Source: an uncultured Clostridia bacterium
GTDB lineage: Bacteria > Bacillota > Clostridia > Christensenellales > UBA1242
Length of the DNA: 64,000 nt
Assembly (NCBI GenBank): GCA_934746715.1
Contig: CAKVFI010000003.1
Coordinates: 189,265-253,264 of the forward strand
Direction of reading: 5' to 3'
Shown: one piece after another, positions 16,506 through 24,662 of the stretch
Layout of the letters: every line of letters starts with the position of its first letter
Position numbering within the stretch: the first letter of the stretch is position 1
Notes under the pieces: model-generated
The model's input: the letters and a program-made list of their open reading frames with translations, nothing else
Told to the model about the DNA's origin: nothing
The model's database searches: none
Program-made: the position numbers and the translations under genes

Positions 16506-17438
16506 TTAAAAAATGCTTGTTGATGGCCTATTTGATTGGAGAATTTCAAAATACAATTGTTCCAATGTTTTTGTTATCTTTTTCACACCATAAATTTTAA
16601 CTCTTTTGCTGGTTAAGTAGGAGATAACAACAGCAATATTTGCTTCTCTCACTGGCAAAATTAATGAGTTGCCAATCACTTGACCTACAATGTTATATTT
16701 TTGTTTAACAACAAGGGCTGCATAGTTAGGGTAATTGCACAGCAATTGCAATTGTTGATTGCTTGCAACTTGCTCTTTTATGTCGTGCATAGTGCGTTGT
16801 TGCAACATTTTGCCGTTGTTGATTATGCCAATCACATCACACAACTGTTCAAGTTCTGCCAAATTATGGCTTGAAATAAGGATTGCAATTTTTTCTTTTT
16901 CTGCCAAAACACGCAAAATGTTGCGCATTTCAACAATTCCGTTTGGGTCTAAGCCATTTGTTGGTTCGTCCAAGATCAACAAACTAGGGTGGTTTAACAA
17001 TGCTTGTGCAATGCCAAGGCGTTGCTTCATGCCAAGAGAGTAAGTTGAAACTTTGTCTTTAATGCGTTGTTCCATGCCAACAAGTTTAACAATTTGAGGA
17101 ATACGCTCAACTGCTTTTTTGCCGTAAAATTTTGCAAACAATTGCAAGTTTTTAAGCCCAGATAAGTAAGGGTACAATTGTGGTGTTTCAATAACTGCAC
17201 CAATAAGCGAAAGTGCATGATTGTGTGATTTTTCAACGCTGTAACCAGATATCTTTATATTGCCTTCGTTAGCGTCAATCAAACCTGTTATCATACGGAT
17301 TGTTGTTGATTTGCCAGCGCCATTTGGGCCAACAAAGCCATAGATTTGACCAGGATAAATGGAGAATGAAACATTATCAACAACTTTTTTGTTGCCGTAA
17401 ATTTTTGTTACATTTGAAACTTGAAGAGCAGGTATCAT
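16506..17438 (-). CDS. ABC transporter ATP-binding protein
   Basis: 310 residues. Walker A GPNGAGKST, Q-loop region AVIETPQLYPYL, signature YSLGMKQRLGIAQAL, Walker B LLILDEPTNGLDP and H-loop SSHNL are all intact. The last 80 residues form the extra domain common in bacitracin/lantibiotic-type ATPases (CcmA/BcrA group). It pairs with the permease whose start overlaps its stop by one base. The start ATG has TAGGAG. Confidence 0.93.
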   Translation of the reverse strand: MIPALQVSNVTKIYGNKKVVDNVSFSIYPGQIYGFVGPNGAGKSTTIRMITGLIDANEGNIKISGYSVEKSHNHALSLIGAVIETPQLYPYLSGLKNLQLFAKFYGKKAVERIPQIVKLVGMEQRIKDKVSTYSLGMKQRLGIAQALLNHPSLLILDEPTNGLDPNGIVEMRNILRVLAEKEKIAILISSHNLAELEQLCDVIGIINNGKMLQQRTMHDIKEQVASNQQLQLLCNYPNYAALVVKQKYNIVGQVIGNSLILPVREANIAVVISYLTSKRVKIYGVKKITKTLEQLYFEILQSNRPSTSIF

Positions 17439-17450
17439 AAAACTCCTAAA

Positions 17451-18800
17451 TTATTTTGTGGTTTTGTTAACCATATAAACAGCCAACAAATCAATCCAGA
17501 TTGGTGTAACTAGCAAAATTGGTGCATACAAATTTGCAAAATTACTACCACTAAACATACTAGATATTGTGTTGTTGCCAATTGATATACTCGAAATAAT
17601 GCTTATAACTACAACCAATAGGGTAATGGCTGCTGCTAAAATAATGCGTAATTTCAATTTAACCGAATAATTCCCATTTTGAACTTTTAATCGCAGATCA
17701 TCATTTTTGGCAATTCCAAAATATAGATAAATCAAAGTGCAAACAACACCCAAAATGAATGCTACGTAATAAAATGCACTTATATTGTTGTTTTTTACAC
17801 CAACAAGGCAGATAAACAGCATAATAAAAGAGTAAAAAGCAGTTAAAATTGTTTTTATCAAACAGCCTTTGGCAAAGCGTTTTGCTTTTATGTATTCCTT
17901 TTTTGTTTTAAAATCAACATAATCAACATACTTGACGTTGCCAAATGTCAAATCAGCATTAGATATTTTAGGAGTAACAGCATTTAAATTGTCAAATTGT
18001 TGTTCAAAATCTTTAAGTTCTGCTTTTGGTGCAGGGGATTTTTCAACAAATTTGGCAACATTTTTGTTTTCTGCAAACTGTTCAACATTTTGTTTTGTTT
18101 CATCTTTCAAAAAACTGCTGTTCAATTTGTTCATTTCAACTGTTGTTTTGTTGTCAATATCATTAGACGCAAAAACATCGGTTGTATTAACAACAGAAGC
18201 AATAGGTGTTTGTTGTTCTGCAGCGTTGTCCGCAATCAAGTCCATAATTGAAAATGATTTTTCTTCTTCTGCTGGTTGTTTTTCTTCAAATGTTGGTTCA
18301 ACTTTTGGTTGATTTTCATCAAAAAGTGGGGCAGCATTGTTTGTTTGATTGTCTATTAATAAATCAGTTGATTGGCTGGTTTGTTTTTGAGCAAAGTTTG
18401 TTTCCTCAATTATGTTGTTGGTTTGCACTGGTTCAAAATTGGTATTTTCATGATTAGTTTCAATGTTTTCATCTGCAATTGGCAAATCTTCATTTTCTTC
18501 TTGTTCAGACATCAAAATATTTTTAACACATACATCAAAAGAAGGCAAAGTTGAAAGTTGAGCTTTGCCATTTTCTGTTATTTTGTAATAATGTCGTTTG
18601 CCACCAATTTCACTATCTTCCCAGTACGATGAAATAAATTTTGATTTTTCCAACTTTTTCAAAACAGTGTAAAGGGTAGGCTGTTTTATTTGAATTTTTT
18701 GATTTGATTTGTCCTCAATTGCTTTTGTAAGTTCAAACCCATATTTGTTGCCAGTAGACAATTCAATTAAAATCAAAGGTATTAAATCTGCAGTTTTCAT
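17451..18800 (-). CDS. PadR-type regulator fused to a four-helix membrane domain
   Basis: 449 residues. Residues 1-95 are a PadR winged helix (DLIPLILIELSTGNKYGFEL, PTLYTVLKKLEKSKFIS, SEIGGKRHYYKIT). Residues about 96-310 are a low-complexity T/N/Q/E-rich linker, and the C-terminus has four transmembrane helices. PadR proteins normally lack membrane anchors. The gene sits directly upstream of the ABC pair it presumably controls. Start at 18800 (MKTADL) behind AAGGGG. The tether could make it a membrane-bound sensor-regulator. Confidence 0.85.
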   Translation of the reverse strand: MKTADLIPLILIELSTGNKYGFELTKAIEDKSNQKIQIKQPTLYTVLKKLEKSKFISSYWEDSEIGGKRHYYKITENGKAQLSTLPSFDVCVKNILMSEQEENEDLPIADENIETNHENTNFEPVQTNNIIEETNFAQKQTSQSTDLLIDNQTNNAAPLFDENQPKVEPTFEEKQPAEEEKSFSIMDLIADNAAEQQTPIASVVNTTDVFASNDIDNKTTVEMNKLNSSFLKDETKQNVEQFAENKNVAKFVEKSPAPKAELKDFEQQFDNLNAVTPKISNADLTFGNVKYVDYVDFKTKKEYIKAKRFAKGCLIKTILTAFYSFIMLFICLVGVKNNNISAFYYVAFILGVVCTLIYLYFGIAKNDDLRLKVQNGNYSVKLKLRIILAAAITLLVVVISIISSISIGNNTISSMFSGSNFANLYAPILLVTPIWIDLLAVYMVNKTTK

Positions 18801-18913
18801 AACACCCCTTATTGCGTTAATCACAACAAACAACATCATCAAGCATGTGTGGCAATCATGTTTATTGCAAAAAACAACAAAACATCTAATCTACGAGATA
18901 TTTTCCTTTAATT

Positions 18914-18942
18914 ATTATAAATAATTAAGTTAGGATAGTCAA
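18914..18942 (-). promoter_or_regulatory. Promoter of the padR-ABC operon
   Basis: On minus, TTGACT (18942-18937), 17-nt spacer, TATAAT (18919-18914). This gives a leader of about 105 nt before the padR ATG. No clear PadR operator was identified. Confidence 0.7.
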
Positions 18943-19010
18943 ACAAAAAGCATTTATTATTAAATTTTGGCTTTTACAAAGCTCTAAATCAAGCAAAAAA
19001 ACGCAAAAAA

Positions 19011-19595
19011 TTAAAACTTTGTGCGAATTAAGCCAACAACTTTGCCCAAAATTTGCAAATGGTCTGTGATAATAGGACGCATAAAAGAGTTTTCTGGTTG
19101 AAGCCTAAAATAGCCATTTTCCTTATAATATCTTTTTACTGTTGCTTCATTGTCAATCAAACAAGCAACAATTTCGCCATTATTTGCAACTGATTGTTGA
19201 GAAATAACAACAAAATCTCCATCATAAATTCCAACATTAATCATGCTGTCACCTTTAACTTTTAAAACAAACATATTATTGCCAGAAAACATATTTTCAG
19301 ATATAATTATTTTTTCAGTTAAATTTTCTTCTGCTAAAATTGGTTGACCTGCAGCAATTGTGCCAAGCAAGGGCAGAGTGATGCTTGGTATGGTAGGCTC
19401 GTTTAATTCAATTGCTCTATTTTTGTTTTCATTTCTGGATATTTTGCCAAGTTTTTCAAGCTTTTTCAAATGATAAAAAGCTGTTGAAGTAGAATCAAAA
19501 TTCAAACTTGCGCAAATTTCCCTTACAGTTGGCGGATATTTGTTTTTTTCTATATAATCGCAAATAAATTGGTAAGTTTTTTCGGTCATATTCAT
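19011..19595 (-). CDS. lexA: SOS repressor LexA
   Basis: 194 residues. N-terminal winged helix (PPTVREICASLNFDSTSTAF), cleavage site AAG in GTIAAGQPI, catalytic Ser in VKGDSMINVGI and Lys in EATVKRYY. RecA-activated self-cleavage at Ala-Gly lifts repression of DNA-damage genes. The start at 19595 (MNMTEK) has GAGGTGA upstream. Upstream in-frame codons lie between the promoter and the ribosome site. A LexA box covers its own -35. Confidence 0.95.
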   Translation of the reverse strand: MNMTEKTYQFICDYIEKNKYPPTVREICASLNFDSTSTAFYHLKKLEKLGKISRNENKNRAIELNEPTIPSITLPLLGTIAAGQPILAEENLTEKIIISENMFSGNNMFVLKVKGDSMINVGIYDGDFVVISQQSVANNGEIVACLIDNEATVKRYYKENGYFRLQPENSFMRPIITDHLQILGKVVGLIRTKF

Positions 19596-19618
19596 AAATT
19601 TCACCTCAATTTTATTGT

Positions 19619-19647
19619 ATAATAACAAAAAAATACAATTCTGTCAA
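19619..19647 (-). promoter_or_regulatory. lexA promoter
   Basis: On minus, TTGACA (19647-19642), 17-nt spacer, TATTAT (19624-19619). The -35 overlaps the LexA box. Confidence 0.85.
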
Positions 19648-19658
19648 ACATTTGTTCG
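19645..19658. promoter_or_regulatory. LexA (SOS) box
   Basis: CAAACATTTGTTCG on plus, which reads CGAACAAATGTTTG on minus. It fits the Gram-positive CGAACRNRYGTTYG consensus and is placed over the lexA -35, so lexA is autoregulated. Confidence 0.85.
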
Positions 19659-19691
19659 ATAAAATTGTATTAAAATTAAATTTTTGTTTGA

Positions 19692-20744
19692 TTATACTTC
19701 ATCATTTTTTAGTTTAACTTTGCCGGCAACTGCTTTTCTAATGTCATCACTGATTGCTGCATAGTGCTTTTTGGTTGTGTTAACATCTTTGTGACCCAAA
19801 ACTTCTGCAACGATGTAAATGTCTTTTGTTTCCTTGTAAAGGTTTGTGCCATAGGTGGAGCGGAGTTTGTGAGGGGTAATGTTTTTTAAAGGTGTGGCAA
19901 CTTTTGCATATTTTTTAACTAAATATTCCATGGTTCTAACCATCATTCGTTTGCCTTGGCTGGAAATAAACAAAGCGCGTTCTTCCTTTGGAATTTGCAA
20001 AGTTTCACGATATTGCAGATAGCTTTTTAAGGCTTCAGCTGTGTCCTCGCCAAAATATAGGATAACTTGATTGCCACCTTTGCGCGTTACACGGAAAGAG
20101 TTTAAGTTAAAGTTTAAATCATCAATATTGAGCCCAACACATTCACTAACACGAATGCCTGTGGTTAAAAACAAGGATAAAATCGCATTATCTCTAACTT
20201 TAAATTTTTCGTTGTATTTGCGTTGATGCTCGCCGAAGCCAGTCAAAGTATCGCAAGAATACATTAATTCTTCAGTTTCTTGTTGTTCCAAACGAATGAT
20301 AGGTTTATCATGCAATTTTGGAGATTTAACCTTGCTGGCGACATTTGCTTTTAACATGTCTTTGTAAAAAAAGTACTTAAAAAATGCTCGAAGGGTAGAC
20401 AATTTGCGAAGTTTGCCACGCTCGCCATTGGTTAAAATTTCGCCATCTTCTTTGTCATAATATGACAAATATGCTAAAAATCTTTCAATAAGTTGAGCAT
20501 CAATTCCATCAATATCGCTTAAAGTGATATCTGTAACTTTTTTGTTAAAAAATCCAGTTTCATAGGTAATCAAATAATTAAAAAAGGTTTTTAAGTCAAC
20601 AGCGTAATTTAAACGCGTTAGTGGGGTGGTGGTGTCCTGAATGCCAATAAAGAAAATGCTGCAAAAACTTGGCAAATCAGTCAACATCTCATTCAATTTG
20701 CGCATATTGTTGCGATTTCTATCTAAATAATAGTTATTTGACAT
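19692..20744 (-). CDS. XerC/XerD-like tyrosine recombinase
   Basis: 350 residues. An N-terminal SAM-like core-binding domain (LKTFFNYLITYE, RKLSTLRAFFKYFF) precedes the catalytic domain with Arg in TTGIRVSE, Lys in TRKGGN, HxxR in HKLRSTYG, His in LGHKDV and Tyr in KKHYAAIS. All active residues are present. The size is larger than typical XerC/D (about 300) and closer to XerS-like single recombinases. No excisionase, cargo or direct repeats flank it, and the neighbours lexA and serS are core genes, so a resident chromosome-dimer or core recombinase is more likely than a phage integrase. Confidence 0.85.
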   Translation of the reverse strand: MSNNYYLDRNRNNMRKLNEMLTDLPSFCSIFFIGIQDTTTPLTRLNYAVDLKTFFNYLITYETGFFNKKVTDITLSDIDGIDAQLIERFLAYLSYYDKEDGEILTNGERGKLRKLSTLRAFFKYFFYKDMLKANVASKVKSPKLHDKPIIRLEQQETEELMYSCDTLTGFGEHQRKYNEKFKVRDNAILSLFLTTGIRVSECVGLNIDDLNFNLNSFRVTRKGGNQVILYFGEDTAEALKSYLQYRETLQIPKEERALFISSQGKRMMVRTMEYLVKKYAKVATPLKNITPHKLRSTYGTNLYKETKDIYIVAEVLGHKDVNTTKKHYAAISDDIRKAVAGKVKLKNDEV

Positions 20745-20788
20745 ACAACATCCTTAATATTTAATAATTTTTAAATAGGTATATAAAT

Positions 20789-20816
20789 ATTTTAACATCT
20801 TTGCGTAAAAAGTCAA
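20789..20816 (-). promoter_or_regulatory. Promoter of the recombinase with a motif in its spacer
   Basis: On minus, TTGACT (20816-20811), 16-nt spacer, TAAAAT (20794-20789). The spacer is filled by one copy of the repeated TTTTTACGCAAAGAT motif. Confidence 0.6.
20797..20811 (+). repeat. ATCTTTGCGTAAAAA motif, copy A
   Basis: 15-bp element identical to the inverted copy at 22535-22549 and near-identical to the pair at 23092-23125. Confidence 0.75.
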
Positions 20817-20858
20817 AACAAATTTGGGATTTTTAAAAAAATTTTATTATAAAATTGG

Positions 20859-20888
20859 TTGACAAAATTAAATTGATTGGTTTATACT
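20859..20888 (+). promoter_or_regulatory. serS promoter
   Basis: TTGACA (20859-20864), 18-nt spacer, TATACT (20883-20888). It starts the T-box leader. Confidence 0.75.
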
Positions 20889-20894
20889 AAAAAT

Positions 20895-21128
20895 AGTTTA
20901 ATTTGTCGTTTGAAAGGGACTAATGCAGGCTGGAAGTGTTAGAGAGTATCGCGGTTGGTGAAAGCGATTCATGAAAGGTTTGTGTGTCTACCCCTTGAGA
21001 CACCTGGCAATGCGGGGCCGAAATGCACGGCAAAACAATGCATTTAAGAGTGGAACATTTTTGTTAATGTTCAAATAGAGTGGCACAGTGGTTAATATCA
21101 CCTCTAGTTTTAGTGGTGATTTTTTTAT
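20895..21128 (+). promoter_or_regulatory. Serine T-box riboswitch with terminator
   Basis: Stem I features are visible: TTAGAGAGTATCGC, then GGTTGGTGAAAGCGAT. The antiterminator/T-box is AGAGTGGCACAGTGG (21078-21092), whose TGGC would pair with the GCCA end of uncharged tRNA-Ser (discriminator G). A terminator ATCACC / GGTGAT with seven T ends at 21127. TCT at 20987-20989, followed by A, is a candidate serine specifier codon. Uncharged tRNA-Ser should allow serS read-through. Confidence 0.9.
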
Positions 21129-21185
21129 ACTTTGTATAGTGTAAATTTAAAAACAATCACACAATATATAGATATAGGAGAAATT

Positions 21186-22472
21186 ATGATTGATATCAAT
21201 TTAATTAGAAACACACCAGATTTGGTTAAAGAAAACATTAAAAAGAAATTTCAAGATCAAAAATTGCACTTGGTTGATGAAGTTTTGGAGTGGGACAAAG
21301 ATGTTCGCCTTTTAAAGCAAGAAGGCGATGATTTGCGCGCAAAACGTAACAGTTTGTCTCAACAAATTGGTTTGTTGATGCGTGAAAAACGCGTTGAAGA
21401 AGCAAACGAAATTAAGGCGACAGTTGTTAAAAATAATGAGCGCATTGCTGAAATTGAGCAACAAGTTGCTGAATACAACGACAAAATTAAGCAAAACATG
21501 ATGGCAATACCAAATATTATTGACCCATCAGTTCCAATTGGTAAGGACGATAGTCAAAATGTTGAAGTTCAACGCTTTGGTGAAGCAAAAGTTCCAGATT
21601 ATGAAATTCCTTACAATGCAGATATTTTAAATGCTGTTGGTGGGTTGGACAAGGAAAGTGCTGGCAGAACATCTGGCGCAGGTTTTTACTATTTAATTGG
21701 CGATATTGCAAGGTTGCATGAAGCAATGATTGCTTACGCCAGAGATTTTATGATTAATCAAGGATTTGTTTACTGCATTCCACCTTTTATGATTCACGGA
21801 GATGTTGTTAATGGCGTTATGAGTTTTGCCGAGATGGACGCTATGATGTACAAAATTGAAGGCGAAGATTTATATTTGATTGGCACAAGTGAACACAGCA
21901 TGATTGGTAGATTTAAAGACCAAATAATCAAGGAAGAAGAATTGCCAATTAGAATGACATCATACAGCCCTTGTTTTAGAAAAGAGGGCGGAGCACATGG
22001 CTTGGAAGAACGTGGCATTTATCGTGTTCATCAATTTGAAAAGCAAGAAATGATTGTGCTTTGCAAGGCAGAAGAAGCAATGGATTGGTACAACAAAATG
22101 TGGCAATATACTGTTGATGTGTTTAGAAATCTTGAAATTCCTGTGCGTCAACTTGATTGTTGTTCAGGCGATTTGGCAGATTTAAAAGTTAAATCTTGCG
22201 ACATCGAAGCATGGAGCCCAAGGCAACAAAAGTATTTTGAAGTTGGCTCTTGCTCAACATTAGGCGATGCTCAAGCAAGGAGATTGAACATTCGTGCAAA
22301 GGGCAAAGATGGCACATATCTTGTTAACACATTAAACAATACAGTGCTTGCAAGCCCAAGAGCAATTATTGCGTTTATTGAAAATCATTATCAAAAAGAT
22401 GGCTCAATAACAATCCCAGAATGCTTGCAAAGTTATATGGGTGGCAAAAAAATTATTATGCCAAAAAAATAA
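21186..22472 (+). CDS. serS: Seryl-tRNA synthetase
   Basis: 428 residues. An N-terminal tRNA-binding coiled-coil arm (about 30-105) precedes the class II catalytic core with TSEHSMIGRFKDQII (TxE, serine binding), SPCFRKEGGAHGLEERGIYRVHQFEK (motif 2) and NNTVLASPRAIIAFIENHYQ (motif 3). It charges tRNA-Ser. The start ATG at 21186 follows AGGAG. Controlled by the upstream serine T-box. Confidence 0.97.
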   Translation: MIDINLIRNTPDLVKENIKKKFQDQKLHLVDEVLEWDKDVRLLKQEGDDLRAKRNSLSQQIGLLMREKRVEEANEIKATVVKNNERIAEIEQQVAEYNDKIKQNMMAIPNIIDPSVPIGKDDSQNVEVQRFGEAKVPDYEIPYNADILNAVGGLDKESAGRTSGAGFYYLIGDIARLHEAMIAYARDFMINQGFVYCIPPFMIHGDVVNGVMSFAEMDAMMYKIEGEDLYLIGTSEHSMIGRFKDQIIKEEELPIRMTSYSPCFRKEGGAHGLEERGIYRVHQFEKQEMIVLCKAEEAMDWYNKMWQYTVDVFRNLEIPVRQLDCCSGDLADLKVKSCDIEAWSPRQQKYFEVGSCSTLGDAQARRLNIRAKGKDGTYLVNTLNNTVLASPRAIIAFIENHYQKDGSITIPECLQSYMGGKKIIMPKK

Positions 22473-22502
22473 TCAAAATTTAAAATTTTAATTAAACAAT
22501 AA

Positions 22503-22539
22503 AGAACCAATCACACAAAAAATCTGTGGTTGGTTTTTT
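22503..22539 (+). terminator. serS terminator
   Basis: AACCAATCACAC / GTGGTTGGTT stem (imperfect) with six T. Confidence 0.85.
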
Positions 22540-22549
22540 ACGCAAAGAT
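22535..22549 (-). repeat. ATCTTTGCGTAAAAA motif, copy B (inverted)
   Basis: TTTTTACGCAAAGAT on plus, the exact inverse of copy A. Together they flank the T-box-serS unit. Confidence 0.75.
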
Positions 22550-22751
22550 ATTGTTTTTGACAATAACTATCTTATTAAGTCAAAAATTATTGAATATAAC
22601 AAATCTGCAATTAATATGATTTTTTGTAACTCAAAATGTTAAACATATAAAATGTCGCTTGCAAAACAATTTTTGATAAAAATTGGATTTTAAATTTAAA
22701 ATAGTCTTTTCAAATGTTTATCTTAAAATCATCAAAAAATAGGATAGTGCT

Positions 22752-22773
22752 AAAATGCTCTCAGAGCGATTTT
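22752..22773. repeat. Inverted repeat in the serS-ynbB gap
   Basis: AAAATGCTCT pairs with AGAGCGATTTT through a one-base loop with one bulge. No T-run follows, so it is not a typical terminator. Confidence 0.5.
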
Positions 22774-23091
22774 GGATAAAAAAGATGAAGGATTGGTCAT
22801 CTAAAATTTTGTAGATTGATTTTAAACTAGGTAAAATTTTTTTCTTTATTAAAATTTTGCAATTTTAGGTTGAAACATTCAAACACACAATTAATCAAAA
22901 CAAAGAAATGTTACACACAGACTTAAAAGAATTTTTAATAAAATAAAGTGTTTTGATAAAATTGTTTAAGAAGAAATATTAAAAAACTATCCACACAATA
23001 GTTAGTCGAAATTTGGTGCAAATTATAATAAACAAAACTAAATGTGGAAAAAATTAGGGTTATCCACGCAAAATATTGTCTATTTTATATT

Positions 23092-23125
23092 ATCTTTGCG
23101 CAAAAGAAGAGTTTTGCGCAAAGAT
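23092..23125. repeat. Perfect 14-bp inverted repeat of TTTGCGCAAA
   Basis: ATCTTTGCGCAAAA (23092-23105), spacer GAAGAG, TTTTGCGCAAAGAT (23112-23125). Each arm holds the self-palindrome TTTGCGCAAA. It lies 24 bp after a DnaA-box-like site. Confidence 0.85.
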
Positions 23126-23274
23126 ATGTATGCAACTTTGTGCACTACTCTGTATTTATACACATTCAAGTTTTTGTGATTTTGTTTGTAAATTTATAAT
23201 AACTTTCTTTGATTATATTACTTTTCTGCCCTATTAAGAGATTGATTATATTGCAAAGATTTTGTTGATTGTTG

Positions 23275-23302
23275 ATTGGTGTTGGCTCACCAATAATTTT
23301 TT
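23275..23302 (+). terminator. Orphan plus-strand terminator
   Basis: ATTGGTG (23275-23281) / CACCAAT (23288-23294) followed by AATTTTTT. No annotated plus-strand gene ends here. Confidence 0.6.
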
Positions 23303-23320
23303 ATGATAATGCAATAGCAT

Positions 23321-23352
23321 AAAAAATGCCCAATTGAAATAATTGGACATTC
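23321..23352 (-). terminator. Terminator of the miaB-to-ynbB operon
   Basis: On minus, TCCAATT / AATTGGG stem followed by CATTTTTT, about 75 bp after the ynbB stop. Confidence 0.75.
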
Positions 23353-23423
23353 CTACTATTGTTCAAATAATAAAACGTAATTATAAACTCGTTTTAAGTT
23401 ATTTATGTTAGTGTTGATAATTT

Positions 23424-24662
23424 TTAGATTAAACTTGCAATTGCATTTGTTAAACCAATTTTGCCATGAGCATAACTTAATGAGCCTTGCAAATATCCTG
23501 CATATGGTGGACGGATTGGACCATCGCAACTCAATTCAATTGTGCTGCCTTGGTTAAAACTGCCACTTGCCATAATTATTTGGTCTGCATAACCTTCCAT
23601 ATCGCATGGAACTGGCACTGTGTTGCTGTCTATTGCGCTGCCCTGTTGAATGCCTTTTACAAAGTTGATTAATTTGTTTGGTTCTTCAAATTTGATTACA
23701 CACACAATGTCACTGATCGGTTGTGTTATGCTTGGTATTGTTTGGTAACCTAATGAAGAAATTGCCATGCTTGCCAAACGCACAATTTTAACACTTTGCG
23801 CCACAACGTGCGGTGCAGTAAAAATTCCTTGGAAAAACGCTTTGTAACCCAATTCATAGCCGCCAGCATCAAACCCCACTGCCGGGCTTGAAATTTGATA
23901 AGAAATCAATTCAAGTAAATCACTTTTGCCTGCTACATAGCCACCACATGGAGCAATGCCTGCCCCCAGATTTTTGATTAAAGACCCAACAACAACATCT
24001 GCTCCAACATCAGTTGGTTCACGAGTTTCAGTAAACTCACCATAGCAATTGTCAACAAGGATTGTTGCATTTGTTAAAGTTTTAACTTCTTTAAGAACCT
24101 TTTCAATTTGTGAAATGGTTAAAGCGTTTCTCAATTCATATCCACGAGAGCGTTGAATATAAATCAAATCTGGATTATGCTTTAATATAGCTTGTTTAAC
24201 AGCTGGGATATCAAAGTCGTTATCCTTTAATTCAACTTGGTTATATTCAATGTTATAATCCTTTAAAGACCCTACATTTTTGCCTTCTACGCCCCAAATA
24301 ACATCGTGAAGAGTGTCATAAGGTGTGCCAGACAAACAAAGCATGTTTTGCCCTGGACGCAAAAGCCCCAACAAACATTTTGTTATTGCTTCTGTTCCGC
24401 AAGAAATCAATGGGCTAACCAATGCCCTTTCTGTGTGAAAAACGCTTGCAAAAACTTGGCAAAGTTTTTCTTTGCCCAAGTCGTTGTGCCCGTAGCCGTT
24501 GCTACCAGCAAAATGGTATGCTTGCACATTATTTGTGCCAAAAGCGTTTAGCACTTTTAATTGGTTTTCAAATTCTATTTGTTCAATCTCAGCAAAAAGT
24601 GGTTTGCACTTTTCTTCTGCTGCATTGACTATTTCTATTGCTTTTTTGTTTAAATTAATCAT
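23424..24662 (-). CDS. ynbB: YnbB-like PLP-dependent protein (aluminum-resistance / methionine gamma-lyase family)
   Basis: 412 residues. GSLIKNLGAGIAPCGGYVAG contains the PLP lysine, and SPLISCGTEAITKCLLG and DNCYGEF are cofactor-contact regions. The family is often called aluminum resistance protein or methionine gamma-lyase-like, but its true substrate is not established. It overlaps the miaA end by 8 bp (ATGATTAA). In Bacillus, ynbB also lies downstream of miaA, so the association is old. Last gene of the miaB-mutS-mutL-miaA operon. Confidence 0.88.
   Translation of the reverse strand: MINLNKKAIEIVNAAEEKCKPLFAEIEQIEFENQLKVLNAFGTNNVQAYHFAGSNGYGHNDLGKEKLCQVFASVFHTERALVSPLISCGTEAITKCLLGLLRPGQNMLCLSGTPYDTLHDVIWGVEGKNVGSLKDYNIEYNQVELKDNDFDIPAVKQAILKHNPDLIYIQRSRGYELRNALTISQIEKVLKEVKTLTNATILVDNCYGEFTETREPTDVGADVVVGSLIKNLGAGIAPCGGYVAGKSDLLELISYQISSPAVGFDAGGYELGYKAFFQGIFTAPHVVAQSVKIVRLASMAISSLGYQTIPSITQPISDIVCVIKFEEPNKLINFVKGIQQGSAIDSNTVPVPCDMEGYADQIIMASGSFNQGSTIELSCDGPIRPPYAGYLQGSLSYAHGKIGLTNAIASLI

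Larger units (their letters stand above)
22540..23423. other. Gene-free AT-rich region with DnaA-box-like sites
   Basis: No open frame with coding character lies here. It contains DnaA-box-like 9-mers: TTACACACA (22911), CTATCCACA (22987), TTTTCCACA on minus (23043-23051), TTATCCACG (23060) and TTATACACA (23156). It also holds a perfect 14-bp inverted repeat (23092-23125), an imperfect hairpin (22752-22773), a plus-strand terminator without an obvious gene, and the ynbB terminator. It could be a DnaA-binding locus, an origin, a terminus feature or a small-RNA locus. Converging gene directions argue against an active chromosomal origin. Confidence 0.5.

Noticed and set aside
19692..20744. Prophage or integrative element based on the tyrosine recombinase
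   Set aside because: No phage genes, excisionase, att repeats or composition change. The flanks are lexA and serS.
23340..23372. A dif-like site in ATTCCTACTATTG...AATAATAAAAC
   Set aside because: It shares only short pieces with known dif arms and is partly explained by the ynbB terminator region.
22540..23420. Calling the region the chromosomal oriC
   Set aside because: DnaA-like boxes are present, but dnaA/dnaN are not here and strong operons on both sides point toward the region, which fits a terminus better. I list it only as a candidate.
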